From Saccharum officinarum (taxonomy: Eukaryota > Streptophyta > Magnoliopsida > Poales > Poaceae), in NCBI GenBank assembly GCA_020631735.1, contig CM036197.1, positions 44,563,880 to 44,627,879 of the forward strand: 64,000 bases of DNA. The letters are read 5' to 3'. The notes under the pieces were generated by a model. That model was not told the origin of the DNA. It did not search any database and worked only from the letters and a program-made list of their open reading frames with translations. The position numbers and the translations under genes are program-made. This document shows, one piece after another, positions 45,473 through 57,300 of this stretch (its first letter is position 1; each line of letters starts with the position of its first letter).

Positions 45473-46155
45473 AGGGATTATTTTGCCTCAAAATCGTTAA
45501 AACGATAAAAAATGAATCATGTATCCACATTGTCCAATATTTATTTTTTGTCGACAACGTTTTCTTTTCCACATTTTTGTTTTGACCATTTTTTTCTTAA
45601 TTTGATTAGACAAAGCATGGAATAGGTGACATAATCAAAGGTCGGATTCCACCACTTCCTCATGTGACATCCTTAACAGTTCATGTTACACAATGCGGAC
45701 TACATTCCCTTGGATCAGCTGGCATAGCAAGTTTCCTTGCACAATGCAACACTATTAGACGCCTCAGCCTACAGTTACGCTACTGCATTATGACGAAGGT
45801 GACACAATTTATTCCTCCATTAGTCCATATTGGTTATTAGAGTTTTTTTTTGCCCTGTTATCTTCATATCATACGGAATAATAATGCATGTATCCTTCCA
45901 TGATCTTTACTGCAGAAGAAGGACCGCTACTTATGTGATAACTCGTGCACATGGAATCCCCATGAGTTCTCCTTAGCTCATCTCCAGGAAGTAGAGTTCA
46001 AGAACTTGATAGGAACTGATTGTGAACTCCAGTTCATTCAATACATACTGAAAAGGAAAATAGGAGTTCGGAAGGTAGATATTAGTTTCGGCCCATCATG
46101 GAATAGGATAATAGACGACAACAAAGATGCTTTTAAACTTATGCCCCCACTAGAC

Positions 46156-46683
46156 TGCAGATCGTCGGGCACGCCATGGCTTGGAGGCGAGGGCGGATTG
46201 TTTTCTTTGCGACCAAGCCCCGGAAACGATTGACCACCTGCTCTGTGAATGCCCGTTTGCCAGAGAGGTTTGGTTCTTCATCTGTCAAGCCATAAGCATC
46301 ATCCTGCCTCCATCGGCTCGCTCAGTCCGTCAGTGGTGATGACGTCTTCGTCGAGCAACTACGCCAAACAAGCGGCGCGGCCTCGACTCCCTCTTCTCCC
46401 TAACAAGCTGGGAGCTGTGGAAAGAGAGGAACGCGAGGTGCTTTAGGCAAGCGTCGAGCACGGTGCCCCAGCTGCTGCAAGTTATCAAGGCGCAGGCGGA
46501 TTTGTGGGCGTCGGCGGGAGCTAAACATCTTAGGAGCTTAGCATCGGGGGTAGCCCACCGAGTGGTTTCAATTGGCTGTTGTTTTGTTCCCAGGCTTCGA
46601 CCCGGTTCTGTTTCTCGGACCTTTTGACATGTTTTCCTTCTTAATACGAAGATACGCAATTCTCTTGTGTATTCGAGAAAAAA
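46156..46683 (+). mobile_element. 5'-truncated LINE (L1-type) fragment in exon 3 of copy 5
   Basis: A perfect 16-bp duplication TATGCCCCCACTAGAC flanks it (46140-46155 and 46684-46699), as expected of target-primed reverse transcription. The plus strand encodes the end of a LINE polymerase: a zf-RVT zinc-binding motif (CFLCDQAPETIDHLLCECPF, then AREVWFF), then the C-terminal SSLTSWELWKERNARCF and QADLWASAGAKHL. The fragment ends in a short A-rich tail. It is out of frame in places and far too short to be active. Confidence 0.9.
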
Positions 46684-46747
46684 TATGCCCCCACTAGACG
46701 GTGGGTCATGGACTCCGTGCAATGACGCCAATTTATCGTACAAGTGA

Positions 46748-46989
46748 AGGAGACGTTGTGTATGAGTGGATGTCAGAGAGTAGAGAGATTGCACCACTCT
46801 TTTTTTAATATAGGTGTCTGCATCTTATTACTCAAATTTCAAAGTCCTTGATAATTATTGAAAGCACCTTATATTATGCTATGTTTTTTTCTTGGTGTAA
46901 AAAGTGGGTTGCTTAAACTACTACAAAGGAGGTTGCAGTTATCCCTTTTGACAATTGTGTTAGCATCAGTATTCACAACCAGAATTTTC
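46748..46989. other. 3' flank of F-box copy 5
   Basis: Homologous to the flank after copy 4 (GAGTGGATGTCAGAGAGTAG, ATTGAAAGCACCTT, TGGTGTAAAAAGTGGGTTG). No further gene. Confidence 0.6.
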
Positions 46990-47157
46990 TACTTCTCCTA
47001 GTGAGGTGGGATTCTCCTAGTGTTTTAGTATTCAAAATTTAATATAAACTTTCACTACCAAATGCCTCCTAGTGAGGATTCCCATGTGTATGACTAGTGG
47101 TAGTGTTTTACTACTACTTAGAAACACTAGGAGAATTCCACCATTTTTGTAGGGATT
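46990..47157. mobile_element. MITE, intact copy, 3' of copy 5
   Basis: Inverted ends around GGTGGGATTCTCCTAGTG, and GGTGGAATTCTCCTAGTG read inward from the right. It is about 170 bp and the same family as the intron-1 copy. The equivalent flank of copy 4 lacks it. Confidence 0.7.
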
Positions 47158-47456
47158 CCTCACAATTCCTTTCTTAAACTTTAGTTGAATCTCCATCATC
47201 AATTTTTCTTAAGCTGAGGTTGTAGAGTTTTTTTACTTTCATGGGCAATTTTTCTCAAATACCATATTTTCTTTTTCTTTTTGAGAGGAGCAATTTTCTC
47301 ATTCTGATGTGAAGAAAAAGAAATTTCTAAATATCATCTAGAAATATCTGTTTTTTTACTCATACGATTGAATATCTATTTTGTTTTCACTCATACTTGG
47401 ATAGCTAGGGCGCTTTGTAGATTCGTGTAGCAAACTATGTTATTGTTTGTTCTAAT
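47158..47456. other. 3' flank of F-box copy 5, duplicated with copy 4
   Basis: Matches the copy 4 flank (28140-28265 and 30841-31010) with the copia element absent. Shared words include TTCCATCATCAA, GGAGCAATTTTCTC and GTAGATTCGTGTAGCAAACT. Confidence 0.7.
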
Positions 47457-49956
47457 CACTACTACGAACATGATTTTAGGAGACAACATGTTTTATTTTT
47501 AGAGGCAGACATTTTTTTTCCATACCATCTCTGTAATGATCTAGTGCTCAATAAAGTCTCTCCACCTCTAAAAATATATTTTTAGAGATGGTCCTCTTAA
47601 AAAGCCTATCTTGATAAATTAGAAATTTTCGGCGACAAACATTTTAAGTGGTTAGCCTCTGGTTTAGACTATCCGCACTTATGGACCTCTACATTCATCC
47701 TCTAAAAGGAATATTTCATCCTAGTCACCACAAAATATATAGTTTCCCCGCATCTATCCATCCTCTGTATCATCCTCTATCCACTGTGGGGCCCACTTGT
47801 CACTTTATCTAAATATATCCATGTGACATCTTGTTTTGAAGTATTTATTGAAACGAATTTAATGGTACAGTCGGAATTTAATTTGATTCTTTGATTTGCG
47901 AGTTATAACATTTTTTTGTTGGATGAAGCCGTGGGGCCCGCCGCTTGCACATGCTCCCTCTCCTCAGCTGCATGTGTCGTGCGGCCGCAGCGTCCTTTAC
48001 AAGACTTCCGGTATAGCGCTATAATTGGCGGATGGCCGGTTTTTTCAGGTTCCTTTGGCGTGCTCGCTGCAGGTGGATTCGTCCGCTATTTGCTTGTGTG
48101 TCTCTTTACCGGAGGTGGGTAGCGTTCCCAGTGTGGTTCGTCTTAGCGTACCTCCTATGTTCCTCCACGAATAGCGGATGGTGCTGCTTTACCGGGACCT
48201 TTGCAGTACCCGTTGCAACACTTTTTACGGTAAAAGTGTCATGCAGGATCGTTTACAGGACCGCAGTGCGGTCAGTCTGATAAAAAGAGGGGATGCATGT
48301 GGCCTGTGTTGTGTGGCTTAGGCTACAGAGAAAATAAGATTTAATAGAAAATAGAGACTTAGGTATCCCATGCCGACATATCTACCTAATATTATAATCC
48401 TAAAGCTACATACCAACCCTTCCCTCATAGATCACTGCTTACCAACAGTACCCCTCTCACAAAAACACGGTTACCGGAACAGCAACGGATCATGCAAACA
48501 GTAACTGCCCGATATGAACAGTACAGATCCCAACATAAACGGTTTACCACCGATATGAACAGCAATTACCTATTTGCAACAGTGTTACCCATTACACAAT
48601 AGTGTGTACCCGTTACCAACAGTATGTACCCATTAACGCCCTTTAGTCTGCTGCCCCTCCCTCACATATCACTGTTTACCAACAGTATCCTCTCATAAAA
48701 ACACTGTTACCTTGCCCCGGTATGAACAGTAATTTCTTGTTTGCACAAGTATTACCTGTTACGCAACCGTGCATACCCGTTAACAACAGTTTGTACCTGT
48801 TAACCATTAACGCCCTTTAATCCGTTTGCAACAATATAAACTCGTTTCCAAGAAGCACTTACCCGTTAACAACAGTACATACCCTTCGAACATTAGCAAT
48901 ATTTAATAATAAGTAGTACTTGACTACTGTACCAACTCATGCTCCCTCTTCCTTTCGATACAGTACCCTGACTACTGCAGCGAATGATTTTTCCCTTTCC
49001 TTTACTCTTTTCCTACTGTTCTCTTCTTTCTATGCTACGTACTTTCTTTTCAACTTACTTCTGTTTTTTCGCTACTTTTGCTCTCTTCCTTTTCAATGTT
49101 ACACACTCTCAAACAGTTAATATTTTTTTTATACTAGGTTAGATCATTTCTTTCCTAAAAAAAGGCAATTCTTTATATATCAAAGCAGGCCAATTCATTC
49201 CATGCGAAACATTGAATAATACATTCTCTGCACATATTTCTCACTATTATCGCCTGCAGCACTACACGAGGCCCTGGCTAGTCTTGATAAATCTTGTGCT
49301 CCGTGCCATTTCAGGTTGTGACTTATAGGCACTCAAGGCATATCATGCCTTGCTGACTTGTGTGGTGGCAAGAGGTCCTGTCGCTTGCAGCCCTGAAATG
49401 GAATTGACAAGTCCTAGCTCTACAATGATGTGCTTATTTATGGTAAAATGGGCAGTTCAGGTCACGGGGTTGAATAACCCAAGTTCCGAATTATAAAAGG
49501 AAAAATCAAATTACTCCATGCATAAAAAAAATGTCTAGATAACCCTGTAAAATAATGTTGTATTAAATTTAACCCTCGGGGTTTTTGCCCCCTTAATATG
49601 ATTCATTTATTTTTCCTTGTACAAGTTGAGTTGTAAATTTGAATTTTGGACAGCGATATGTTAGAAAACACATTATATGATTTTTTATCGTTGTTTTCGT
49701 ATAATCTAGTGTTTGTAGTGTTAATTCATTATTAAATGTGTAAGATAAAAACTTAATCATCATTAAAAATTCATTATGTATTTTCTAACACAATTTATGA
49801 ATTTTTTTATAGCCCTACAAAATTTGAACTTTAAAACAAAAAGGCAAAATAGAGGGGTGCATTTGACCAACCAAAAGAATTGGAAGAGTAAATTGAACAC
49901 AAAATGAATTCAGAAGTTATCCGAACAATAATGTTTCTGCGCTGGGAAATGAATTA
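47457..49956. other. Repeat-rich intergenic region, possible CACTA end at left
   Basis: It begins CACTACTACGAACATGATTT, which looks like a CACTA terminus, but no partner end was found. At 48400-48900 a decayed series of ACCCGTTA/CCAACAGT-type words recurs. At about 48020-48250 several variants of TTTACCGG and GCAGG recur around short ORFs (47916-48280) that match no family I know. The remainder to 49956 is AT-rich. No gene can be supported. Confidence 0.4.
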
Positions 49957-50169
49957 GGGTCTGTTTGGTTTCACCTCTATAGTTTAGTGGCATCTCTAAA
50001 GTTTAATGACTAAAGACTACTAAAGCAGCTGTCCCATGTACACTTTAGTCACTTTTAGCTATCTCTTGGTGACTAAAAGCCACTAAACTTTAATGGTCCC
50101 TAAATTTTAGTGGAGGTGTTTAGCATTTCAGTGACTAAAAGTGACTAGGAGGGGTGAACCGAACAGCCC
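49957..50169. mobile_element. Tourist-like MITE upstream of copy 6
   Basis: The ends are GGGTCTGTTTGGTTTCACC and GGTGAACCGAACAGCCC. TTA-like triplets flank it. Internal ACTAAA/TTTAGT words are arranged as inverted repeats. It lies about 220 bp before the copy 6 start codon. Confidence 0.75.
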
Positions 50170-50391
50170 TTTAGACTTTTTCCATTACGATGAAATTGGG
50201 TTTATTGACTCTACAGGAGATACTTGAGTTGTTACGAGTTATTCAGGTACGGGAGGAGATCGATTCGGAGAACATATATACCTACTCCCGAATCCCGATC
50301 GATGTATCTACTCTCGACACAGCACAAGAGGTTGGGAGATCGATTCGTCATCGAATCGCATCTAGCGGTCAGGCAGTCGTCACAACCCACG

Positions 50392-51127
50392 ATGGGCGCG
50401 AAATCGACACGACGACGAAGGGCGACTGATCTATCCGCCGGAGATGGCGGCGGCGGCGTCGACTTGATCAGCGGCCTCAGCGATGACTCGCTGGTGCGCA
50501 TCCTGGAGCTGCTGCCGGAGGCGAGGGACGTCGTGTGCACCCACGCACTCTCGCGACGGTGGCGTGGCCTGTGGACGGGTGTCGCTGCCCTCCGTTTTGC
50601 CTTCAACGGCATGTCGAAGAAGTTTCCTGGGGCAGACGACGATGGTGCCGCCGAACGGTACGTTGCCTTCGTCAACGACGCTCTCGCGCTCCGTGCCGCC
50701 GCAAAGGAATCCGCTGTCAAGGACCTAGCGATCTCGTTCGACATGCTGTACTATCAACCAAAAGCAGAAGGGTTCGCGCCACCGTTCGTCCAAGCCGAAC
50801 AGGGATGGATCCGTTACGGCTTGCAGCACGTGGAGAAATCTGTTACCTTTAGACTGGAGCTGCCATATGGCGCTACTTAGATGTCGACAGGAAGAAAATT
50901 ATCGAGCATGTGATCACCTTTGATGAGCTATACCTAGTAGCTCTGCAAAGCTGGAGACCATGCGTTTGAGATTGGGTAGCGCAAAACTTGGACTACTTTC
51001 TCCCTCCTTCCACTGCGGTATTCGCCTACCTCACAGATCTTTCACTCGAAGACATAAAAGGTTCCTGCAGACAGCGGTGTCGGAGGCCAGCAGCTCCTTT
51101 CCCACCTCGTGTCGTCGGTGTGCTGCT
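50392..51127 (+). pseudogene. F-box/LRR gene copy 6, truncated by a CACTA element
   Basis: ATG 50392 starts MGAKSTRRRRATDLSAGDGG and runs into DLISGLSDDSLVRILELLPE and [20 protein letters not shown]. The frame is open to 50877. There CCATATGG carries two extra bases relative to the family's LPW, giving an immediate TAG (50878-50880). Downstream, family sequence continues in other frames (KKIIEHVITFDEL; SAKLETMRLRLGSAKLGLLS; AYLTDLSLEDIKG; LLSHLVSSVCCS), so further indels have built up. At 51128 a CACTA terminus interrupts the codons after CCS. The rest of exon 1, exon 2 and the FBD exon do not reappear anywhere to the right. The 5' leader is shared with copies 4 and 5. A truncated product of about 160 residues with an intact F-box could still be made. 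Confidence 0.88.
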
Positions 51128-51142
51128 CACTACTGGATACGC

Positions 51143-51790
51143 AGGCAAAGAGCGCACGGCAAAAATTTTATCGGTCAAAGGGCTCTTTGCCGAGTACCTT
51201 TTAGGCTTTGCCGAGCGCCACTCCAGCACTCGGCAAAGAAAAGTTACCATGACAGCGCCGGCGCCACTGATGGATTTGCCGAGTGCCTCTTGGGCCGGCA
51301 CTCGGCAAAGAATTTCAAACGACACTTGGCAAAGAAGATTTTTATTTTTATTTTTTTGAAAATTTCTTTGCCGAGTGCCTCCTTCTCGGCACTTGGCAAA
51401 GAGTTAAAATATTTTTTTGAAATTCTTTGACGAGTGCCTTCTACTCGGCACTCGGCAAAGCATTAATTTTTTTTGAAATTCTTTGCCGAGCGCCTGTGGT
51501 GTGAGCACTCGGCAAATTTTTTTATTTTTTTTTTGGAAAATTCTTTGCTGAGTGCCTCCTGCTCGGCACTCGGCAAAGAGTTAATTTTTTTTTGAAATTC
51601 TTTGCCAAGTGCCTCCTGCTCGGCGCTCGGCAAAGCATTAATTTTTTTTAGAAATTCTTTGCCGAGTGCCACAACCTCGGCACTCGACAAAGCTAGGAAA
51701 GTGGCTGAAAATGGCTTCGGTTTCCCAGCTTTGCCGAGTGCAGTGCCCATTGCACTCGGCAAAGGGTGCCTCTACACTCGGCGAAGTGAC
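51143..51790. repeat. CACTA subterminal repeats (TTTGCCGAGTGC family)
   Basis: More than a dozen copies of TTTGCCGAGTGCC and its complement GGCACTCGGCAAAG, mostly paired as short inverted units separated by T-rich spacers. In En/Spm such arrays bind the TNPA-type protein. The same words fill both ends of the element at 39864-41405. Confidence 0.92.
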
Positions 51791-52544
51791 CATAACCGAC
51801 CTTTTTTTTATTGAATTTTTATGTTCCATCACGACAAACATATATCTCACATTCATCCAAATGTACATCACATATATCTCACATCCATTACATATATAGC
51901 ATGCATCACAATATATATCACAGAGATAACCATAAGTTCTCAAGTCCATCGAAACAAATCCACAAGTCCATCACAAGTCCAAATAATTAACACAAGTGCA
52001 TCACAGGTCCATCACCAAGTGAACAACAAGTGCAAAGACAACTACCCAGATCCCACGGAGAGTGTGGTGTACCATGACCTGGATCATTCGAGGCCCCGGG
52101 AGGTGGATTATTCGAACCCGCCGATTGAGGCTGTACAAAGGAGAAGACATTGCATGTGTCAGACAATAAATCCACTAGGCTACAAGTAGTGTTATGGTTT
52201 GACCCTAAGCATGAACATACAAACTTAAACAATCATACTCATACTTACAGGAGTAGCGTGCCCGGAAGGTGGAGGTGGCGGTATAACGAATAGCGAAGCT
52301 GGCGGAGCTACACTCGTCTTTTGCCCAAGAGCTTACATGTACTGGAGAACCTCTGCTATCTGCTGCTGCTACCTCTGCTCCATCGCCACACGCTGGACCT
52401 CCAAAGCCTCCACCCTCTAGAGATCGGCCTCCCGCAGGGCCTCCAATTCCTTGACCTGGGCCTGCAACATTTCACCATAATGTTCGAATAATGCAAAGCT
52501 AAGGTATGTAAATATCAATGCACGACGAATAAAATAGGAATCGC

Positions 52545-54219
52545 CTAGAGTGACAGAATCCGCTGCTGTGAAGTGTCTAGCCGTGGGCGTATGGAAATGC
52601 TTGTGTCCGTGCTCCGTGCTTGGATCTTGGAGAGAGAGGGAGTAGAGGTCGCGTCGATGATGTCATCGCCAAAATAGTACCACACATGCTTCTTGCCTCC
52701 TCCAATCCTCATGACGACCTCTGGATCAAAGTCCTGGAAGCTTGGGTCGTAGTTGTCTCTATGGAGAGACCTTGCCGGCGATATGTATTCATTGATGCGG
52801 ATGTAGACGGTCGGGTTGTTGTATGCCTCGAGCGGGTCCTCCGGGTTGTAGGAGACGTCAGACATCACCTTGCCCTTGTGGGCCATAGCATATGCCATGA
52901 ACGTGGTGCACTTCTAGCCTGCATGTGATGCCGACTATGAGAAAGACAGCAAGATGATTAGAAATCAGCTAAAATTGAGCGTTAGAATAGAGAAATGAAT
53001 TTGAGTACCCATGCTTGTCCGTATGCGACGAGGTCGCGGCTGCCTTGATGGTGCGGTACACCTGGCATCAGCAATCATCGCTCCCGAGCAGTGTTGTGCG
53101 CTTCGGCCTACTCGGGGCCGCACCACCTGTCCACCACCACCTCCGAGCACTCGGGATACGCGGCGCACCACTAGGGACACATCTGCACGTTGTCAAGTAT
53201 TTGACATATAAGAGGAACACATTAGGACTACTTAATCTAAAAAAGAATCAATATTAATATTCTTTATCTACCTACATGTACTGGTCCCGGGTCAGCGTCA
53301 TGCTTCTTGATTGTGGCTTCTTAATATCCTCTCCAAGGATCGATCGGTGGTAAGTGATGATGGCCTGAACGCGCGCCTCATAATGGATGCCCACGATGAG
53401 CTTTTTATAGGCTTTGGTAAGCACCGCCTCCGCCCTGACCTCAAATCCCTCCTTGCATCTATAATAAAGCTGCATACAAACACGATGTATCCATTCATTA
53501 TTTCAAAAAAAGTCCAATGAATGCGATGTATTGATCAATGTGGTGCGATGAAGACTTACTCAAAAGTCCCGCTTCACCCGCACTACTATGTTCTTAGCCT
53601 CCGCGTTGGGGGCATTGGCGTAGTGGTCAAAGGTGTAGGCCGACTCCCTCTTCCTAGCGTACTCAACCAGGCCAGAGAAGTGGGTCTTGCACAGAAGACC
53701 CAAGATGCCATTGACATGGCATGCAAGACCACCACTCGACACAACCGTCTAGTTCCTGCATAAGTGATTAAGAAAAAAAATATTAGTTTCTACTTTAATT
53801 TTTAACATATCATATGAAGAAGTATTGATAACATCTTAAGTTACTTACTTTTGCCCTTCGGGGCGAATCACCGGGCGTTGATGAGGAGCTGGCGGAGGAG
53901 GGAGGCTCACGGGGTTTCACAAGTAGACACTTGACAAAATAGAGGAAGTAGAACCCATACCTGCCACCTCCTCCTCATCGTCCTCGTCCCTACCCCCCCC
54001 CTCCTCGTCCGTCTGCCGAGCCTGCTCCTCCTCGTCCTCGTCCCTGTCCCTAGCCACCACCTCGTCCCCCACCTCGTCCTCCACCGATGTGGGAGGATGA
54101 GCCTGCCTCCTACTGCTCCTCCTCCTCCTCCTCCTATCCGACGGCTCCTCTTCTACAGCCGGCGTAGGGCGTGTCCTTCGGTAAATCGAGAACACGTTCC
54201 TCTGATGGTTGCCCACCAT
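52545..54219 (-). pseudogene. CACTA second-ORF protein (plant transposase family 24-like), degenerate
   Basis: Read right to left: MVGNHQRNVFSIYRRTRPTP, a basic Arg run, an acidic EDEVGD / DEDEEE stretch (54000-54130), then frame-shifting blocks. These include ARKRESAYTFDHYANAPNAE (about 53620-53690), CKEGFEVRAEAVLTKAYKKL (53400-53470), SILGEDIKKPQSRSMTLTRD (53280-53340) and DVSYNPEDPLEAYNNPTVYI (52790-52850). The order and the KAY/YNPEDPLEAY-like features fit the second protein found beside TNP2 in grass CACTA elements, thought to bind the subterminal repeats. The coding parts are separated by introns and stops, so I list the span as degenerate. Homology is by recalled family style, not a search. 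Confidence 0.65.
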
Positions 54220-54353
54220 ATTTGTTCAATCACCTGCAATTGGAAAGAATAAACAAGAGCTAATTAGAAATTAAAAAGAATAAACAAGAAGTAATTAGAG
54301 ATAGATGCAAAATAAACAAAACATAATTACAAAATAACATAGTATTACATGTA

Positions 54354-57300
54354 TTAGAAATAATCTGCAAGATCGGGATTAGCTGGATCATAAGTCTCAT
54401 CATCACTATCAACCATGTCGAAATAATCAACACTATCCAAAGGAGGAATGATGTCTTCATTGTCACTGCCTAAATGTAATTTCTCAAGCATTTGTAAGTC
54501 CTTCACAGTTTGCACGTCATCTCCATCGTCCTCATCATCAACCCAATCATTGTCTACATCCATTCCTATCGCTTTGGTTAAGTCTATCTCGAACCTCCCT
54601 TATAGCCCCTCTTCTTGATAGAACTCTCTATCATATGTGTTTTTTTTGAAGTTGCAATCTTCATCGTTTGCGATAGATAGTTTACTGTGTGGCGATACCT
54701 TATCCACAATAGCCCAACCCTTAAGATGCTCTTTGGTTTGGCATGCGTATGAGGTATAATAAACCTGTGTGGCATGTTGAGCCACAATATAGACATCATC
54801 TGCTGGATAGACAGAATCCTGTTGAATTTCGACTAGCCCTGGATGAGGGGTTCGTCTCGTTACTCTAGGATCAAACCAATGGCATTTGAATATGACAGGA
54901 CTAATAGGTTTGCAACTGATGGCATTTGCAAATGAAAGTTCGTATATTCCTTCAATTCTTCCATAATAGTCGAGGCCATCAGTGCCGAGGTAAAAACTCT
55001 GTTATTTGTGGTTCTTCTATTGGACCGACTCTGCTCGTAGCTTGCTGTGTGAAAGCGATATCCATTCACGTCGTAACCGGTAAATGACTTGACCCTATAA
55101 GCATAGTCGTTTGTAACCTGTCTCAACTCACCACTGATAGAAGCATCGGTTTGGGCCTGCAAGCTCGAGTAGGATAGATTGTTATATTATTCGAACGCAT
55201 GAGCAACTTGGAAGGTCAAACTAAGTACGAGCTAAATTGGAAAGTACCTTGTTTTTGAACCAAGAAATAAAATCGGGCCTCCCTAGTCCCGCACCCTTTG
55301 AAAGAAGGGCATCAGCTTCCTGCGGGGTAGGATCCCTTGATTGATTCTAAAAGTGATGAAGAAATTTTCTATACCAACGTGAAACAAGGGGTTGGATGAG
55401 GAATAGTGATGGCATATTGAAACAAGTTCGTTGAGAACTTACCCAATGTACGGCGCCACCTCGTCAAGGTTGTTCAACACATATAGCATGATGCAGCGCC
55501 ACTCTTCATGTGTCAAGGTCTTAGTGGTCGATGCACTTACGCTTTCGAGTTGCCCTCGGAAAAGGCAGAGGTTCGATTCATTTTCGTCAGCATTGTAATG
55601 AGGGGGTGAATTATGCACGCTAGGAAGGTTCTCGGTGTAGTATTTTTCTATGAAGTTTGACATCGCCAGAATGTATGCCTCTGCAATGGAAGCCTCAATT
55701 TTGCTTTTATTTCTATATTTTTTGTGAAGAGTCATTAGACATCTCTCGATTGGATAGCACCAACGGGCCTGCATGGGCCCCCCATTCATGCCTCATACGG
55801 GAGGTGCAATATCAAATGCTACATCAGATTGAAGAAGCCGGGTGAAAAGATCTTCTCCAACTTATAGAGCAACACAGGCGCCACATTTTTCAAGTCATCA
55901 ATCACAATCCGAGATAACTCCTTGGCACAAAGCTGGTGGAAGAAGTAGCTCAACTCTGCTAGCGCTAGCCACACATGCTCAGGGACATAGCCTCGAACCA
56001 TCGTCGGAAGAAGCTGCTCAATCCATATGTGGTAGTCATGACTCTTCATCCCGTTGACTCGCAGAGTAGATAAGTTCACTCCCCTCCTCAGATTCACTGC
56101 ATACCCATTAGAGAATAGCGTCTGCATCCATTCAAGTACTTTCCTCCTGTGTTTCCTGGCCAAGACAAAATCGGCCTTAGGCCTTTTCCATGTCTTGCCG
56201 CCTCTAGGAGGCTGCATCTCTTGCTTTGTTCTATCGCATAACGTTGCCAAGTCCACTCTAGCCTTAGGGTTGTCCTTTGACTTTTTAGTTTCCATGATGG
56301 TTCCCCAAAGTGCCTCGGCGATATTCTTTTTAGTGTGCATTACATCAATATTATGTGGGAGAAGGAGGTCATCAAAATAGAGGAGCCTCATCAAGCCTAA
56401 CTTATCAGTCCACATGTGTTCCTCACCATACCCCACAAAACCACCACCTTCTTGATTGGCCACGAAAGCATCTATCTAAGCATGAACCTCGGCACTAGTC
56501 ATCATCTGCGGTGGAGGGTCTTTCACTATGACACCTTTCGTAAAGTTTTTGATGTCTTGTCTGACTAGATGGTCAAGAGGGAGGAATTGACGATGTTTGT
56601 CGAATGACAAATACTTGCCACCCTTCTGCAACCAAATAAACCTCAGACGTTCCTTGCATATTGGGCATGGAAACTTCCCGTGAACACATCAGACGCAGAA
56701 TATCCCATAGGCCAGGAAGTTATGCAGGGAGTAGTGGTACCAAATGTGCATTTTGAAGCTTGTCTTTGTAGCTCGGGTATATGTCCATACACCTTCCTTC
56801 CAAGCACTGACCAATTCATTAATCACAGGCTCCATGTACACACCTATATCACTCCCCGGGTGTCCAGGAATTATCAATGACAAGAATATGTTCTGTCTTT
56901 GAAAGCATACGCCAGGGGGGAGATTGAGGGAGATAACGAACATGGGTGAACATATGTATGGGGCGGCCATCAATCCATAAGGATTGAACCCAACTGTCGC
57001 CAGTGCAACACGTACATTACGAGCCTCATCTGCTTTCTCACGATAAATGCCATCAAAGCGGATCCATGCTTCACCATCGGATAGATGTACCAGTTTGACA
57101 GCATTGTATCATTTTCCCTTTTTGTGTCATGTCATCTGTTTCATAGATTCTTCGGTCATGTATAGCCGTTGGATCCTCTGTACGAACGGGAGGTGCCGTA
57201 GGATCTTCACTGGGATCATAAGGTGCCTCTTCTAGCCATCACCAGAGTCTACCTCTAGGTATCTAGAGGATTTACACTTTGGATAGTAATTTGCATCCTT

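Larger units (their letters stand above)
42717..46747 (+). pseudogene. F-box/LRR-FBD gene copy 5, broken by insertions and stops
   Basis: ATG 42717 opens MGVRSRSKSKRRRRATLSVG and reaches the Asp-Leu that begins the F-box. Two solo LTRs then interrupt it. The F-box resumes at 43704 ([30 protein letters not shown]). Exon 1 carries TGA at 43838-43840 and TAG at 44501-44503 but otherwise stays open through the leucine-rich part (LSLEDTTVTGHLLSHLVSS) to 44705. Exon 2 is 45610-45798 (189 bp, GRIPPLPHVTSL). Exon 3 starts at 45916 (LQEVEFKNLIGTDCELQF) and is split by a LINE fragment; after it, TGA at 46745-46747 replaces the Trp codon of YKW. Intron 1 also holds a MITE with a hAT inside. It is clearly dead, yet its coding sequence remains close to copy 4, so duplication and decay are fairly recent. 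Confidence 0.9.

Noticed and set aside
47916..48280. Two short plus-strand frames
   Set aside because: No homology I can recognise, and the region looks like decayed repeat DNA.
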